Below, piece by piece: positions 28,405-38,796 of a DNA stretch of 64,000 nucleotides (within the stretch, counting starts at the first letter, position 1; each line of letters opens with the position of its first letter). The DNA lies in contig NZ_JAVHZV010000007.1 in assembly GCF_031119625.1 (NCBI RefSeq), positions 62,001 to 126,000 of the forward strand, read 5' to 3'. The notes under the pieces are model-generated. The model had not been told where the DNA came from, ran no database searches, and saw only the letters and a list, made by a program, of their open reading frames with translations. The position numbers and the translations under genes were made by a program. Source of the DNA: Pseudomonas sp. G34. Lineage in GTDB: Bacteria; Pseudomonadota; Gammaproteobacteria; Pseudomonadales; Pseudomonadaceae.

Positions 28405-29808
28405 TTACTCGCCAGCGCCGCCCTGGGGGTTGCGCTTGCGCTTGGCACCGCCGCTACGCCGGCGCTTGCGCGGGGCGCCCGTGGCACCAGCGGCGTCGTC
28501 CTTGCCGGACAGGTTGCGGATCATCACCCGGCGATCACTGTCGCTGGCGTCCTGGTAGTCGGTCCACCAGTCGCCGAGGCCGCCGGTTTCCTCGCCAGCG
28601 CTTTCGCGCAGCAGCAGGAAATCATAACCGGCGCGGAAGCGCGGGTTCTCCAGCAGCAGGTCGGCGCGCTTGCCGCTACGCCGTGGCAGGCGCTCCTGCA
28701 TGTCCCAGATCTCGCGGATCGGCATGGTGAAGCGCTTCGGTACGGCGATGCGCTGGCACTGCTCGGCGATCAGTTCGTGGGCGGCTTCCTGCATGGCCGG
28801 AATGGCCGGCATGCCACGTTCCTGCAGGCGAATCACCCGCGCCGGCAGGGCCGGCCAGAGCAGCGCCGCGAACAGGAAGGCCGGGGTCACCGGCTTGCCC
28901 TGATGGATACGCAGGTCGGTGTTGTCCAGGGCATTGCGGATCAGCGTGTCGGTGTATTCCGGATTCTGCCGCAGCGCCGCGGCGCTGGCCGGGAACAGCT
29001 GGCCGAACAGGCCGTAGTCGACCAGCAGGTCGTAGGTGTAGATGGCGTAACCGCTGAGAAACAGCTTGAGCACTTCATCGAACAGGCGCGCAGCGGGAAT
29101 GCCGCCCAGCAGGTGCGCCAGGTCGTGGATGGGGTCGGCGCTGTGCTTCTCGATATCGAAGTCCAGCTTGGCGGCGAAACGCACCGCACGGAGCATGCGC
29201 ACCGGGTCTTCCTGGTAACGCTGCGTGGGGTTGCCGATCAGCCGCACCAGGTTGTTGCGGATGTCATGCATGCCGTTGGCGTAGTCGAGAATCCGCTCGG
29301 AAACCGGATCGTAGTACAGCGCGTTGATGGTGAAGTCGCGGCGCTGGGCGTCGTCTTCCAGGGTGCCGTAGACGTTGTCACGCAGGATGCGCCCGCTTTC
29401 GTTGCGCGAAGACTGGTTGCTGTCTTCTTCGTCCTCACCTTCGGGGTGATTGGCGCGGAAGGTGGCGGTTTCGATGATCTCGCGGCCAAAGTGCACATGC
29501 ACCAGCTTGAAACGGCGACCGATCACCCGGGCGTTACGGAACTCGCCCCTGACCTGTTCCGGTGTGGCGCTGGTGGCGACATCGAAGTCCTTGGGCTCGA
29601 TACCCAGCAGCAGGTCACGCACGCAGCCACCAACCAGATAGGCCTCGTAGCCTGCGTTCTGCAGACGCTCGACCACGCTGATGGCGTAGCGGCTGATCTG
29701 CCCGCGTTGGATCGGGTGCTGGTTGTTATTCAGCACGTGCGGCGTGCTGTGAGGCTGATGCGCACGGCGCAGCGGGGAGCGGAAGGACTTGAACAGCTTT
29801 TTCAGCAT
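28405..29808 (-). CDS. pcnB: Poly(A) polymerase I
   Basis: The 467-residue protein adds poly(A) tails to RNA 3' ends. It has the class II nucleotidyltransferase core AYLVGGCVRDLLLG followed by the catalytic DFDVATSATPEQV, the RDFTINALYYD block and RRSGKRADLL towards the end. The basic C-terminus RKRRRSGGAKRKRN is typical for PcnB and separates it from Cca. ATG at 29808 is used; a GTG at 29817 is in frame. It lies downstream of crcZ, as in other pseudomonads. Confidence 0.95.
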   Translation of the reverse strand: MLKKLFKSFRSPLRRAHQPHSTPHVLNNNQHPIQRGQISRYAISVVERLQNAGYEAYLVGGCVRDLLLGIEPKDFDVATSATPEQVRGEFRNARVIGRRFKLVHVHFGREIIETATFRANHPEGEDEEDSNQSSRNESGRILRDNVYGTLEDDAQRRDFTINALYYDPVSERILDYANGMHDIRNNLVRLIGNPTQRYQEDPVRMLRAVRFAAKLDFDIEKHSADPIHDLAHLLGGIPAARLFDEVLKLFLSGYAIYTYDLLVDYGLFGQLFPASAAALRQNPEYTDTLIRNALDNTDLRIHQGKPVTPAFLFAALLWPALPARVIRLQERGMPAIPAMQEAAHELIAEQCQRIAVPKRFTMPIREIWDMQERLPRRSGKRADLLLENPRFRAGYDFLLLRESAGEETGGLGDWWTDYQDASDSDRRVMIRNLSGKDDAAGATGAPRKRRRSGGAKRKRNPQGGAGE

Positions 29809-29933
29809 GGAGGGCACTGTATGACGAATTGAGCGGCCAGAATAATGGAAAGGCGCAGAAATAGCGCGGATTCTAGCATCGAGTGGTACTGGGACGTAAG
29901 CGGGGCGGCGGGCAGGCCGGGGTGGGATACGAC

Positions 29934-30278
29934 TGGGGGAGCCGAAGCTCCCCCATAAATGTTGCTATGTCGTTCTTGTTATGCAGGCTGTTGTTCTTGT
30001 TGGGTGCCTGTTCCGGATCGGGTCCGGAGTACCTCCCGACTGGGAGCAAGAGCGAACGGATTATTTTGGATGCTGACGCTACCTCAGGCCCTGGATCTCA
30101 CCCACTGGGTGGTGTCCGTCGACATTTATTGTTGTTGTCTGTCTGGCTGTGGCGCCGAGAGGCAATCCTCTCCAAAATAATCAGTTAGCTGCGTCTTCCG
30201 CGATCTTGTTCTTATTGTGCTGAAGCCGTTACGTCTTATTTTTATTATCGTGGGTCATGCTTGTTATTGTTGTTGTGC
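29934..30278 (-). ncRNA. crcZ: CrcZ small RNA (Hfq/Crc-sequestering)
   Basis: Between cbrB and pcnB lies a non-coding stretch with six AAnAAnAA motifs on the minus strand, at about 30260-30276, 30236-30252, 30205-30217, 30124-30139, 29990-30003 and 29973-29980. A sigma-54 promoter sits just upstream (30288-30304) and places +1 near 30278, at GCACAACAAC. The 3' end is taken as the TGGGGGAGC-TTCG-GCTCCCCCA hairpin at 29934-29955, which lacks a clear T-run. A perfect 12-bp helix (30059-30070 with 30171-30182) closes the central domain. CrcZ titrates Hfq/Crc and relieves catabolite repression; identity rests on position, promoter and motifs. The rest of the pcnB-cbrB gap holds only its control sites. 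Confidence 0.88.
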
Positions 30279-30287
30279 CAGACATAG

Positions 30288-30304
30288 AGCATATGCCGTG
30301 CCAG
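30288..30304 (-). promoter_or_regulatory. Sigma-54 promoter of crcZ
   Basis: On the minus strand CTGGCACGGCATATGCT matches the consensus YTGGCACGRNNNTTGCW at every fixed position but one (A for the first T of TTGC). It is the correct distance upstream of the A-rich RNA. Confidence 0.88.
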
Positions 30305-30360
30305 TTTTTATTTTTCCTTTAAAAACAGTGGCTTGTAAATTTTTATGGTTTTGCGGGCAG

Positions 30361-30398
30361 AAAAAAGCCGGGATTCCGTTACCGTAAACCCCGGCTTT
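30361..30398 (-). terminator. Terminator of cbrB
   Basis: On the minus strand AAAGCCGGG...CCCGGCTTTTTT, with an imperfect inner stem, lies 56 bases after the cbrB stop. It overlaps the CbrB-type half-sites that should activate crcZ. Confidence 0.85.
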
Positions 30399-30427
30399 GT
30401 TACGTCTTGTCATGATCGGCGGTAACA
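30378..30427 (-). promoter_or_regulatory. Three CbrB-type half-sites upstream of crcZ
   Basis: GTTAC at 30378-30382, TGTTAC at 30398-30403 and GTAACA at 30422-30427; the last two form TGTTAC-N18-GTAACA. The spacing of about 21 and 23 bases is close to two helical turns. They lie 100-150 bases before the predicted crcZ start, a normal enhancer distance for a sigma-54 activator. Confidence 0.65.
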
Positions 30428-30453
30428 CCCGCCCTAGAGCGTTGCGCGCCGTG

Positions 30454-31875
<1,422 letters not shown>

Positions 31876-31969
31876 TTAAACGAATTCTCTCGACGGTCTC
31901 GGAACCTGCTTCCTGGTGCTGCGGCCAAGCTGGGCCGCACGCACTCTCGGGAATGCGGTTCTTCGGAAT

Positions 31970-34924
31970 TTAGTTCGCCAGTGGCATTGCCTCGATGTGG
32001 CGCGGCAGCGTCACCCGGATACGGGTGCCACGTTGCTGCTCGGGGTCGATCGGGCTGTCGATTGTTATCTGGCCATAATGCTCTTCCACGATGGAATAGA
32101 CCAGCGCGAGGCCGAGTCCGGTTCCTTTTCCAGGGTCCTTGGTGGTGAAGAACGGCTCGAACAGCCGGTCAATCACGCCCTTGGGAATGCCGCTGCCTTC
32201 GTCCTCGACGATCAGGTCGACGGTGTGCTCCGAGGCCTCGCTGCGCACCCGGATCGCACCGCCGGCGGGCGAGGCGTCGCGGGCGTTGCTGAGCAGGTTG
32301 ATCAGCACCTGGGCCAGGCGCTGCGGGTCGCCTTCGGCGCGGTGTGCGGGGTCACAGAGGTTGAAGAACTGCACGTCGACGCTGCGCCGGTTGAGGGCCA
32401 GCAGGCCGATGGCTTCCTGGGCGATTTCCGCCAGGCACACCGCTTCGTCGGCGTGCTGGTGGTTGCCGGAGTGGGCGAAGTTCATCAGCGAGTGGACGAT
32501 GCGCGTGACCCGCTTGGTCTGTTCGAGGATCTGCCCGCTGATTTCGGTCAGCTCGGGATCGCCTTCGCGTTCCTCGCGCAGGTTCTGCGCCAGGCAGGCG
32601 ATACCGGTGATCGGGTTGCCGATCTCGTGGGCCACCCCGGCGGCCAGGCGGCCGATGCTGGCCAGGCGCTCGGAGTGCACCAGCTTGTCTTCGAGCATCT
32701 GCGTCTCGGTAAGGTCCTCGACCAACAGCACCAGGCCGCTGTTGCCGGGCGCCAGGGGCTCGTCGATGGCCGCCTTGTGCAGGTTCAGCCAGCGGATCTG
32801 GCCGTCGAGGGCCAGGCGCTGCTTGTGCAGGTGCTCGTCGGGAATCTCGGTGAAACTCTGCAGCAGCTCGCGCCACGGCTCGGCCAGGGTCGACAGCCGC
32901 GAGCCGACGATACGCTGGGCGGGAATCTCGGTGAGCTCCTCCATGGCCTTGTTCCACATCAGGATCTCGTGATCCTTGGCCAGCGAGCAGACGCCCATGG
33001 GCAGCTCCTGCAGGGTCTGGCGGTGATAACGGCGCAGGGCATCGAGTTCGGCGGCAAGGCCGGTGAGGCGCGAGTGGTAGTCCTCCAGGCGGCTCTCGAT
33101 GAAGTGGATGTCCTCGGTGACGTAACCCTCGGTACCGGACTTGTAGGGCAGGAAGGATTCGATGATGTCCTGGGCAACGCTGGGGCCCATCAGCCCGGAC
33201 AGGTTCGCCTCCAGGCGGTCACGCAGGCGGCGCAGCGCATAGGGGCGGCTTTCGTCGAAGGGCAGGTGCAGGTCGCGCAGGGCCTGTTCGACCTCGCGCT
33301 GGGCGGTCTTGGCGCCGAGCGGCTTGGCCAGCTGGGCAGCGAATTCCTGGGGTGACAGGGCCAGCAGTTCGCGGCGTTGCGGGCGGCGCACGTTGTCCAC
33401 TGCGCAGGCTTCGGCGGCGCTGTCTTCCTCGGGGCTGGAGTCGGTGAACACCGAGACCAGGGTGAACACCAGCACGTTGATGGCCAGCGAGGCGATGGCC
33501 GCCAGGTGCCAGCTGCTGTCATCGAGCACGTAGACCAGGTCCAGCACCGGCACGTACAGGCCGGGCAGGGTGCCGAGCAACGGCAGCAGCATGCTCACGC
33601 CCCACACCGCGATGCCGGCCAGCAGCCCGGCGATGAAACCGCGGCGGTTGGCGGTCGGCCAGTACAGCACCGAGAGCACCCCCGGCAGGAACTGCAGGGT
33701 GGCGACGAAGGAGACGATGCCCAGGTTGGCCAGATCCTGCCCGGCGTCGAGCAGGGTGTAGAAGGCGTAGCTGGCCAGGATGATGGCGACGATCAGCGCA
33801 CGGCGCGTCCATTTCAGCCAGCGGTAGATGTTGCCTTCGGCCGGCGGCTGGTACAGCGGCAGCACCACATGGTTGAGCAGCATGCCGGACAGCGCCAGGG
33901 TGGTGACGATGATCAGCCCGCTGGAGGCCGACAGGCCGCCGATGTAGGCGATCAGCACGAGTGTCGGGCTGTCCACGGCGATACCCAGGCCCAGGGTGAA
34001 GTACTCCGGGTTGGTGGTCGAGCCCAGGCGCAGCCCGGCCCACAGGATCAGCGGCACGGCCAGGCTCATCAGCAGCAGGAACAGCGGCAGGCCCCAGCTG
34101 GCGCTGACCAGCGCGCGCGGGTTGAGGTTCTCGGTAAAGGTCATGTGGTACATGTGCGGCATGACGATCGCCGAGGCGAAGAACACCAGCAACAGGGTGC
34201 GCCACGGGCCTTCCTGCAAGGGCGTGTGCAGGCTGGCCAGGGCAGCCTGGTTGAGCACCAGCCATTGCTCCAGCTCACGGGGGCCGTCGAATACCGCATA
34301 CAGCGCGTAGAGGCCGATGGCGCCCATGGCCAGCAGCTTGACCACCGACTCGAAGGCGATGGCGAACACCAGGCCTTCGTGTTTTTCCCGGGTGGCCAGG
34401 TGGCGGGCACCGAACAGGATGGTCACCAGAATGAACAGCCCGCAGAACGCCAGGGCAATCTGCGGCTGCACCGGCTCGCGGGTGAGGATGCCGATGGCAT
34501 CGGTGACGGCCTGAATCTGCAGGGCCAGCAAGGGCAGCACGGCGATCACCATGCACAGGGTGCTGAGGGCGCCGGCCCAGGTGCTGCGAAAGCGGAAGGC
34601 GAACAGGTCGGCCAGTGACGACAACTGATAGGTGCGGGTGATGCGCAGGATGGGGTAGAGCAGCACCGGGGCGAGCAGGAAGGCGCCGGTCACCCCCAGG
34701 TAACTGGCCAGGAAGCCGTAGCCATATTGGTAGGCGAGGCCGACGCTGCCATAGAAGGCCCAGGCGCTGGCATACACGCCCAGCGACAGGGTGTAGGTCA
34801 GCGGGTGGCGAATGAGGCGGCGCGGAATCAGACCGCGGTCGGCGCACCAGGCGACGGCGAACAGCACGAGCAGGTAGGCGGCGCTGATCAGCATCAGCCC
34901 GCTGAGGCTAAAACTCATCGGCAT
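31970..34924 (-). CDS. cbrA: Transporter-like sensor histidine kinase CbrA
   Basis: The 984-residue inner-membrane kinase begins with an SLC5-type sodium/solute symporter module (about 13 membrane segments, residues 1-480), then a linker region, a PAS-like segment (about 600-720), the HisKA domain with phospho-His in GVAHEIGNPITG (near residue 765) and an HATPase domain ending in DPGKGTGLGLALVYSIVEEHYG. It phosphorylates CbrB in response to the C/N state; CbrA of P. fluorescens and P. putida can also bind or move histidine. ATGs at 34924 and 34918 both begin the frame plausibly. Confidence 0.97.
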   Translation of the reverse strand: MPMSFSLSGLMLISAAYLLVLFAVAWCADRGLIPRRLIRHPLTYTLSLGVYASAWAFYGSVGLAYQYGYGFLASYLGVTGAFLLAPVLLYPILRITRTYQLSSLADLFAFRFRSTWAGALSTLCMVIAVLPLLALQIQAVTDAIGILTREPVQPQIALAFCGLFILVTILFGARHLATREKHEGLVFAIAFESVVKLLAMGAIGLYALYAVFDGPRELEQWLVLNQAALASLHTPLQEGPWRTLLLVFFASAIVMPHMYHMTFTENLNPRALVSASWGLPLFLLLMSLAVPLILWAGLRLGSTTNPEYFTLGLGIAVDSPTLVLIAYIGGLSASSGLIIVTTLALSGMLLNHVVLPLYQPPAEGNIYRWLKWTRRALIVAIILASYAFYTLLDAGQDLANLGIVSFVATLQFLPGVLSVLYWPTANRRGFIAGLLAGIAVWGVSMLLPLLGTLPGLYVPVLDLVYVLDDSSWHLAAIASLAINVLVFTLVSVFTDSSPEEDSAAEACAVDNVRRPQRRELLALSPQEFAAQLAKPLGAKTAQREVEQALRDLHLPFDESRPYALRRLRDRLEANLSGLMGPSVAQDIIESFLPYKSGTEGYVTEDIHFIESRLEDYHSRLTGLAAELDALRRYHRQTLQELPMGVCSLAKDHEILMWNKAMEELTEIPAQRIVGSRLSTLAEPWRELLQSFTEIPDEHLHKQRLALDGQIRWLNLHKAAIDEPLAPGNSGLVLLVEDLTETQMLEDKLVHSERLASIGRLAAGVAHEIGNPITGIACLAQNLREEREGDPELTEISGQILEQTKRVTRIVHSLMNFAHSGNHQHADEAVCLAEIAQEAIGLLALNRRSVDVQFFNLCDPAHRAEGDPQRLAQVLINLLSNARDASPAGGAIRVRSEASEHTVDLIVEDEGSGIPKGVIDRLFEPFFTTKDPGKGTGLGLALVYSIVEEHYGQITIDSPIDPEQQRGTRIRVTLPRHIEAMPLAN

Positions 34925-34980
34925 GACGGCGGCTCTGTGAGGCGGAGTAAACGGCGGGCACCAGGCACTGGCGCATTGCT

Positions 34981-35157
34981 TCAGAGTTCATCGGCATCGC
35001 GCTGGCTCTGCAGGACGAAGGTCACCACGATGAGGATCAGCCACAGCATGTAGGGCCGATACCAGGCGCCGTTGGGGTCGATCCACCAGTCCATGATGGC
35101 AGGCGAGAACAGGTAGATGCCGACTACCAGAATCAGAACCAATCGATAGATATACAT
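34981..35157 (-). CDS. cbrX: CbrX-like small membrane protein upstream of cbrA
   Basis: A 58-residue open frame begins MYIYRLVLILVVGIYLFSP and ends LQSQRDADEL. It has two hydrophobic segments (about 4-24 and 36-51) separated by a Trp-rich loop, MDWWIDPNGAWYRPY. It lies 56 bases before cbrA on the same strand, the position of the cbrX frame reported in Pseudomonas as co-transcribed and coupled with cbrA. Its biochemical function is unknown. The strong hydrophobic pattern and clean start and stop support a real gene despite the small size. Confidence 0.82.
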   Translation of the reverse strand: MYIYRLVLILVVGIYLFSPAIMDWWIDPNGAWYRPYMLWLILIVVTFVLQSQRDADEL

Positions 35158-35443
35158 GCCGCGTCTCGCTACTGAGTGTGGCGATGGTAACGGAAGCGCG
35201 GGGCGCTGGCTAAGGGGCGTTTAGCCAGTGCCCCCACCCCGTTGGCCCGCCAGGTCGTATCGTTAATGCCTGTTGGGTCACAGCGCTGGCGCATATCTTG
35301 CTCACCGACCCCTGCCGTGACTGGGCAGACGCTTGCCCTTGGTGGCACTCTTCACCCGTTGATGGCTTGCTGAGCGATGCCAGCAGCTACGCTTGCTAGG
35401 CACGCGATCTCGCTGCGCCTCGATGGATTTCATTAGGATCCCC

Positions 35444-37906
35444 ATGTCTGATTTGCTTGCCGGTTACTCGCCTGACGCGGCTGCCTACGACGAGTTGCTC
35501 GACGGCAACGGCCAGGTGCGCGCGCATTGGCGGCCGGTGCTGAGCCAGCTGCGGCGCAGTGCGCGCGCGCAGTTGCAACAACGCCAGGCCATGGTCAGCC
35601 GGCAGATCCAGGCCAACGGCGTCACCTACAACGTTTACGCCGATCCCGACGGCGCCGATCGCCCCTGGGAGCTGGATCTGCTGCCCCATCTGCTGCCTGC
35701 GGCCGAATGGCAGGCCATCGCCGCGGGCGTAGCGCAGCGCGCCGGCCTGCTCGACCGGGTGCTTGCCGACCTCTATGGCCCGCAGCAACTGCTGGCTGAC
35801 GGATTGCTGCCGCCGGACCTGGTGTTCGGGCATGACAGCTTCCTGTGGCCGTGCCAGGGCGTGCAGCCGCCCGGCAGCACCTATCTGCACCTGTATGCGG
35901 TGGATCTGGCCCGCTCGGCGGACGGCCAGTGGCGGGTGATCGCCGATCGCACCCAGGCGCCGGCCGGGGCTGGCTTCGCCCTGGAGAACCGGCAGATCAT
36001 CTCGCGCGCCTTTCCCGAGCTGTACCGTGACCTCGGCGTGCAGCACCTGGCCGCCTTCTTTCGCGCCCTGCAGGACACCCTGACCAGCCAGGCGCCGGCC
36101 GGCAGCGAGACGCCGCTGGTGGTGGTGCTGACCGCCGGGCGTTTCAACGAAAGCTACTTCGAGCACCTGTACCTGGCGCGCCAGCTTGGTTATCCGCTGG
36201 TGGAAGGCAGTGACCTGACCGTGCGCGACGCCACGCTGTATCTCAAGACCCTCGCTGGGCTGCAGCGGGTGCATGCGGTGCTGCGCCGCCTGGATGACGA
36301 TTTCTGCGATCCCCTGGAGCTGCGCAGCGATTCCGCCCTCGGCGTGCCCGGGCTGCTGGAGGTGGTGCGCCAGGGCCGTGTGCTGATGGCCAACGCCCTG
36401 GGCAGTGGCCTGCTGGAGGCGCCGGGGCTGAGCGGGTTCCTGCCGGCGATCAGCGAGCAATTGCTCGGCGAGCCGCTGCTGTTGCCCGGTATCAGCAGCG
36501 CCTGGTGCGGCGAGGCGCCGGTGCTGGCGCAGGTGTTGGAAGACCTGCCGGGCTGGCTGATCCGCCCCTGTGCAGCGGCCCAGCGCCTGGCGCAGGACAG
36601 CAGCCCCGATGCCGAGCACCTGCGCCAGCACCCCGAGGCCTATGTGGCCCAGGCGCCGGTACAACTGTCCCAGGCGCCGGTGTGGCTCGGCGAGCAGGGC
36701 ATGCAGCCGCGCGCCATCGGCATGCGCGTGTTCGCCGTGGCCAGCGGCGACGGCTACCGGGTGATGCCTGGCGGCCTGACCCGGGTGGCCGTGGCGGGCG
36801 ACAGCGAAGTGGTGTCCATGCAGCGCGGCGGCGTCAGCAAGGACACCTGGGTGCTGGGCGAACGCCAGGCGCCGGGTGATCAATGGCAGGGCACGCGTGC
36901 CCTGGGCGCTGCCGATCTGGTGCGCAGCGACCCCTACCTGCCGTCGCGGGTGGTGGAAAACCTGTTCTGGTTCGGGCGCTACAGCGAACGCTGCGAGGAC
37001 AACGCGCGGCTGTTGCGCATCATGCTGGCCCGCTACGTCGATGACGATGACGACCCGCGGGCGCTGCAGGCGATGTTCGCACTCGCCGAGAAACTGGGCA
37101 CCTTGCCCAGTGAGGCCCATGGCACGCTGGAGGCGCGCTTGCGCGAGGCGCTGCTCGGTAACGGGTGGCCGGCCAGCGTGCGCGTCAACCTGCAGCGCCT
37201 GCAATGGACGGCCGGCAGCGTGCGCGGCAAGCTGTCCCAGGCCAACTGGCAGGCCATGGTGGAACTGCAGCGCGATCTGCAGTGCCTGGAAGGGCGTGAT
37301 GGCGACCTCGGGCAATTGCTCGATGTGCTCAACCGGCTGATGATCTCGCTGGCCGCGCTGTCGGGCTTCGCCCTTGACGACATGACCCGCGACGATGGCT
37401 GGCGCTTCCTGATGCTCGGCCGCTGCATCGAGCGCCTGCAGTTTCTCTGCGACAGCATTGGTGGCTTCCTGCGCATCGGCGCCAGCGATGACGCCGCGGC
37501 GCTGGACTGGTTGCTGGAGCTGGGTAACAGCTCGATCACCTACCGCACCCGCTACATGGCCTCCGCGCAGCTGATTCCGGTACTCGACCTGCTGCTGCTC
37601 GACGAGCGCAACCCGCATGCCGTGCTGTACCAGGTGCGCTTGCTGTTGCGCGCCCTTAAACGCCTGGGCGAGCGCTTCGAGATGCCGGGCAGTCCTGATC
37701 TGGCGCAGCTCGAAAGACGCTTGAGCGCCTTCGATCTGCACAGCCTGGACAACCCCTTGTTCGGTGCCGGCGGCATTCATGCCGTGCTCGAGGGGCTGGC
37801 CGGGCTGCTCGATGCCATCGGTCTGGCTGCAGGCACCGTGTCCGAGCAGCTGAGCCTGCGTTTCTTCGCCCATGTGGCCGCCAGCCAGGGAACCCAGTCG
37901 TCATGA
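35444..37906 (+). CDS. Fusion of circularly permuted ATP-grasp (type 2) and alpha-E (DUF403) domains
   Basis: The 820-residue protein combines a circularly permuted ATP-grasp ligase (about residues 1-490; markers WELDLLPHLL, LADLYGPQQLL and MQRGGVSKDTWVL) with a C-terminal alpha-E domain (about 510-815; SRVVENLFWFGRYSERCEDNARLLRI). In many genomes these are two separate genes. Such systems are predicted to ligate amino acids or peptides, with a transglutaminase-like peptidase as partner; the product is unknown. The ATG at 35444 follows AGGATC; it overlaps the transglutaminase gene by four bases. Confidence 0.9.
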   Translation: MSDLLAGYSPDAAAYDELLDGNGQVRAHWRPVLSQLRRSARAQLQQRQAMVSRQIQANGVTYNVYADPDGADRPWELDLLPHLLPAAEWQAIAAGVAQRAGLLDRVLADLYGPQQLLADGLLPPDLVFGHDSFLWPCQGVQPPGSTYLHLYAVDLARSADGQWRVIADRTQAPAGAGFALENRQIISRAFPELYRDLGVQHLAAFFRALQDTLTSQAPAGSETPLVVVLTAGRFNESYFEHLYLARQLGYPLVEGSDLTVRDATLYLKTLAGLQRVHAVLRRLDDDFCDPLELRSDSALGVPGLLEVVRQGRVLMANALGSGLLEAPGLSGFLPAISEQLLGEPLLLPGISSAWCGEAPVLAQVLEDLPGWLIRPCAAAQRLAQDSSPDAEHLRQHPEAYVAQAPVQLSQAPVWLGEQGMQPRAIGMRVFAVASGDGYRVMPGGLTRVAVAGDSEVVSMQRGGVSKDTWVLGERQAPGDQWQGTRALGAADLVRSDPYLPSRVVENLFWFGRYSERCEDNARLLRIMLARYVDDDDDPRALQAMFALAEKLGTLPSEAHGTLEARLREALLGNGWPASVRVNLQRLQWTAGSVRGKLSQANWQAMVELQRDLQCLEGRDGDLGQLLDVLNRLMISLAALSGFALDDMTRDDGWRFLMLGRCIERLQFLCDSIGGFLRIGASDDAAALDWLLELGNSSITYRTRYMASAQLIPVLDLLLLDERNPHAVLYQVRLLLRALKRLGERFEMPGSPDLAQLERRLSAFDLHSLDNPLFGAGGIHAVLEGLAGLLDAIGLAAGTVSEQLSLRFFAHVAASQGTQSS

Positions 37907-38790
37907 GCCGGCGTTACCAGGTGCTGCACGACACCCACTACCGTTACGCGGCGCCGGTTTCCCTGGCCCAGCAGCTGGCACACCTGTGGCCGCGTGACTG
38001 CGCATGGCAGCGTTGCCTGGCGCAGGATCTGCAGGTCAGCCCGCCACCCTGCCAGCGCCTGGATGGCCGCGACGTGTTCGGCAATCCGCTGACCCGCCTG
38101 GCCTTCGAGCGGCCCCATGATGCCCTGCACGTGCGCGCGCAGCTGACGGTCGAGGTGTTGCCGCGTCGCCCGGTCGACCTGCCAGGCTCGCCGCCCTGGG
38201 CCGCCGTACGCCAGGCCCTGCGCTACCAACGGCGCGCCTGGCCTGCCGATGCCCTGGAGGCCGTGCGCTATCGATTCGCATCACCCTATGTGGGGCTGGG
38301 GCCGGCCTTCGAAGCATTCGCGGCCGACTGCTTCCCGCCCGAGCGGCCGTTGCTGGAAGCGGTGCAGGCGCTGATGCAGAAGATTCACGACGAATTCGCC
38401 TTCGATGCGGGCGCCACCCTGGTGGCCACACCGCTGCTGACGGTGCTCGAACAGCGCCGCGGAGTCTGCCAGGATTTTGCCCACCTGATGCTCGCCTGCC
38501 TGCGTTCCCGGGGGCTCGCCGCGCGTTATGTCAGCGGTTACCTGCTGACCCAGCCGCCGCCGGGGCAGGCGCGGCTGGTAGGGGCCGACGCGTCCCATGC
38601 CTGGGTGTCGGTGTATTGCCCGAGCAATGGCTGGGTTGACTTCGACCCGACCAACAACCTGCTGCCGGCACTGGAGCACATCACCCTGGCCTGGGGGCGT
38701 GATTTCGGCGATGTATCACCGCTGCGCGGGGTGATTCTTGGCGGCGGCCATCATGACCCGGAGGTACAGGTGACGGTGACGCCGCTGTAG
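37903..38790 (+). CDS. Transglutaminase-like cysteine protease family protein
   Basis: The 295-residue protein has the N-terminal bacterial transglutaminase-like beta domain (about 1-80) and the papain-like core with the catalytic triad Cys in RRGVCQDFAHLM, His in ADASHAWVSVY and Asp in WVDFDPTNNLLP. It is coupled to the ATP-grasp/alpha-E gene by an ATGA overlap, and the pair is a widely conserved module predicted to make and trim a modified peptide. No proteasome-like (Anbu) gene accompanies it here. No signal peptide is visible, so it acts in the cytoplasm. Confidence 0.92.
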   Translation: MSRRYQVLHDTHYRYAAPVSLAQQLAHLWPRDCAWQRCLAQDLQVSPPPCQRLDGRDVFGNPLTRLAFERPHDALHVRAQLTVEVLPRRPVDLPGSPPWAAVRQALRYQRRAWPADALEAVRYRFASPYVGLGPAFEAFAADCFPPERPLLEAVQALMQKIHDEFAFDAGATLVATPLLTVLEQRRGVCQDFAHLMLACLRSRGLAARYVSGYLLTQPPPGQARLVGADASHAWVSVYCPSNGWVDFDPTNNLLPALEHITLAWGRDFGDVSPLRGVILGGGHHDPEVQVTVTPL

Positions 38791-38796
38791 CCCTGC

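Noticed and set aside
30361..30398. The hairpin after cbrB as the 3' end of CrcZ
   Set aside because: CrcZ reads away from it on the same strand; the sigma-54 promoter lies between the hairpin and the A-rich RNA, so it ends cbrB.
35396..37873. An 825-residue open frame on the minus strand opposite the ATP-grasp/alpha-E gene
   Set aside because: Composition is His/Gln/Arg-rich without domains, while the plus-strand frame matches two known domains over its full length.
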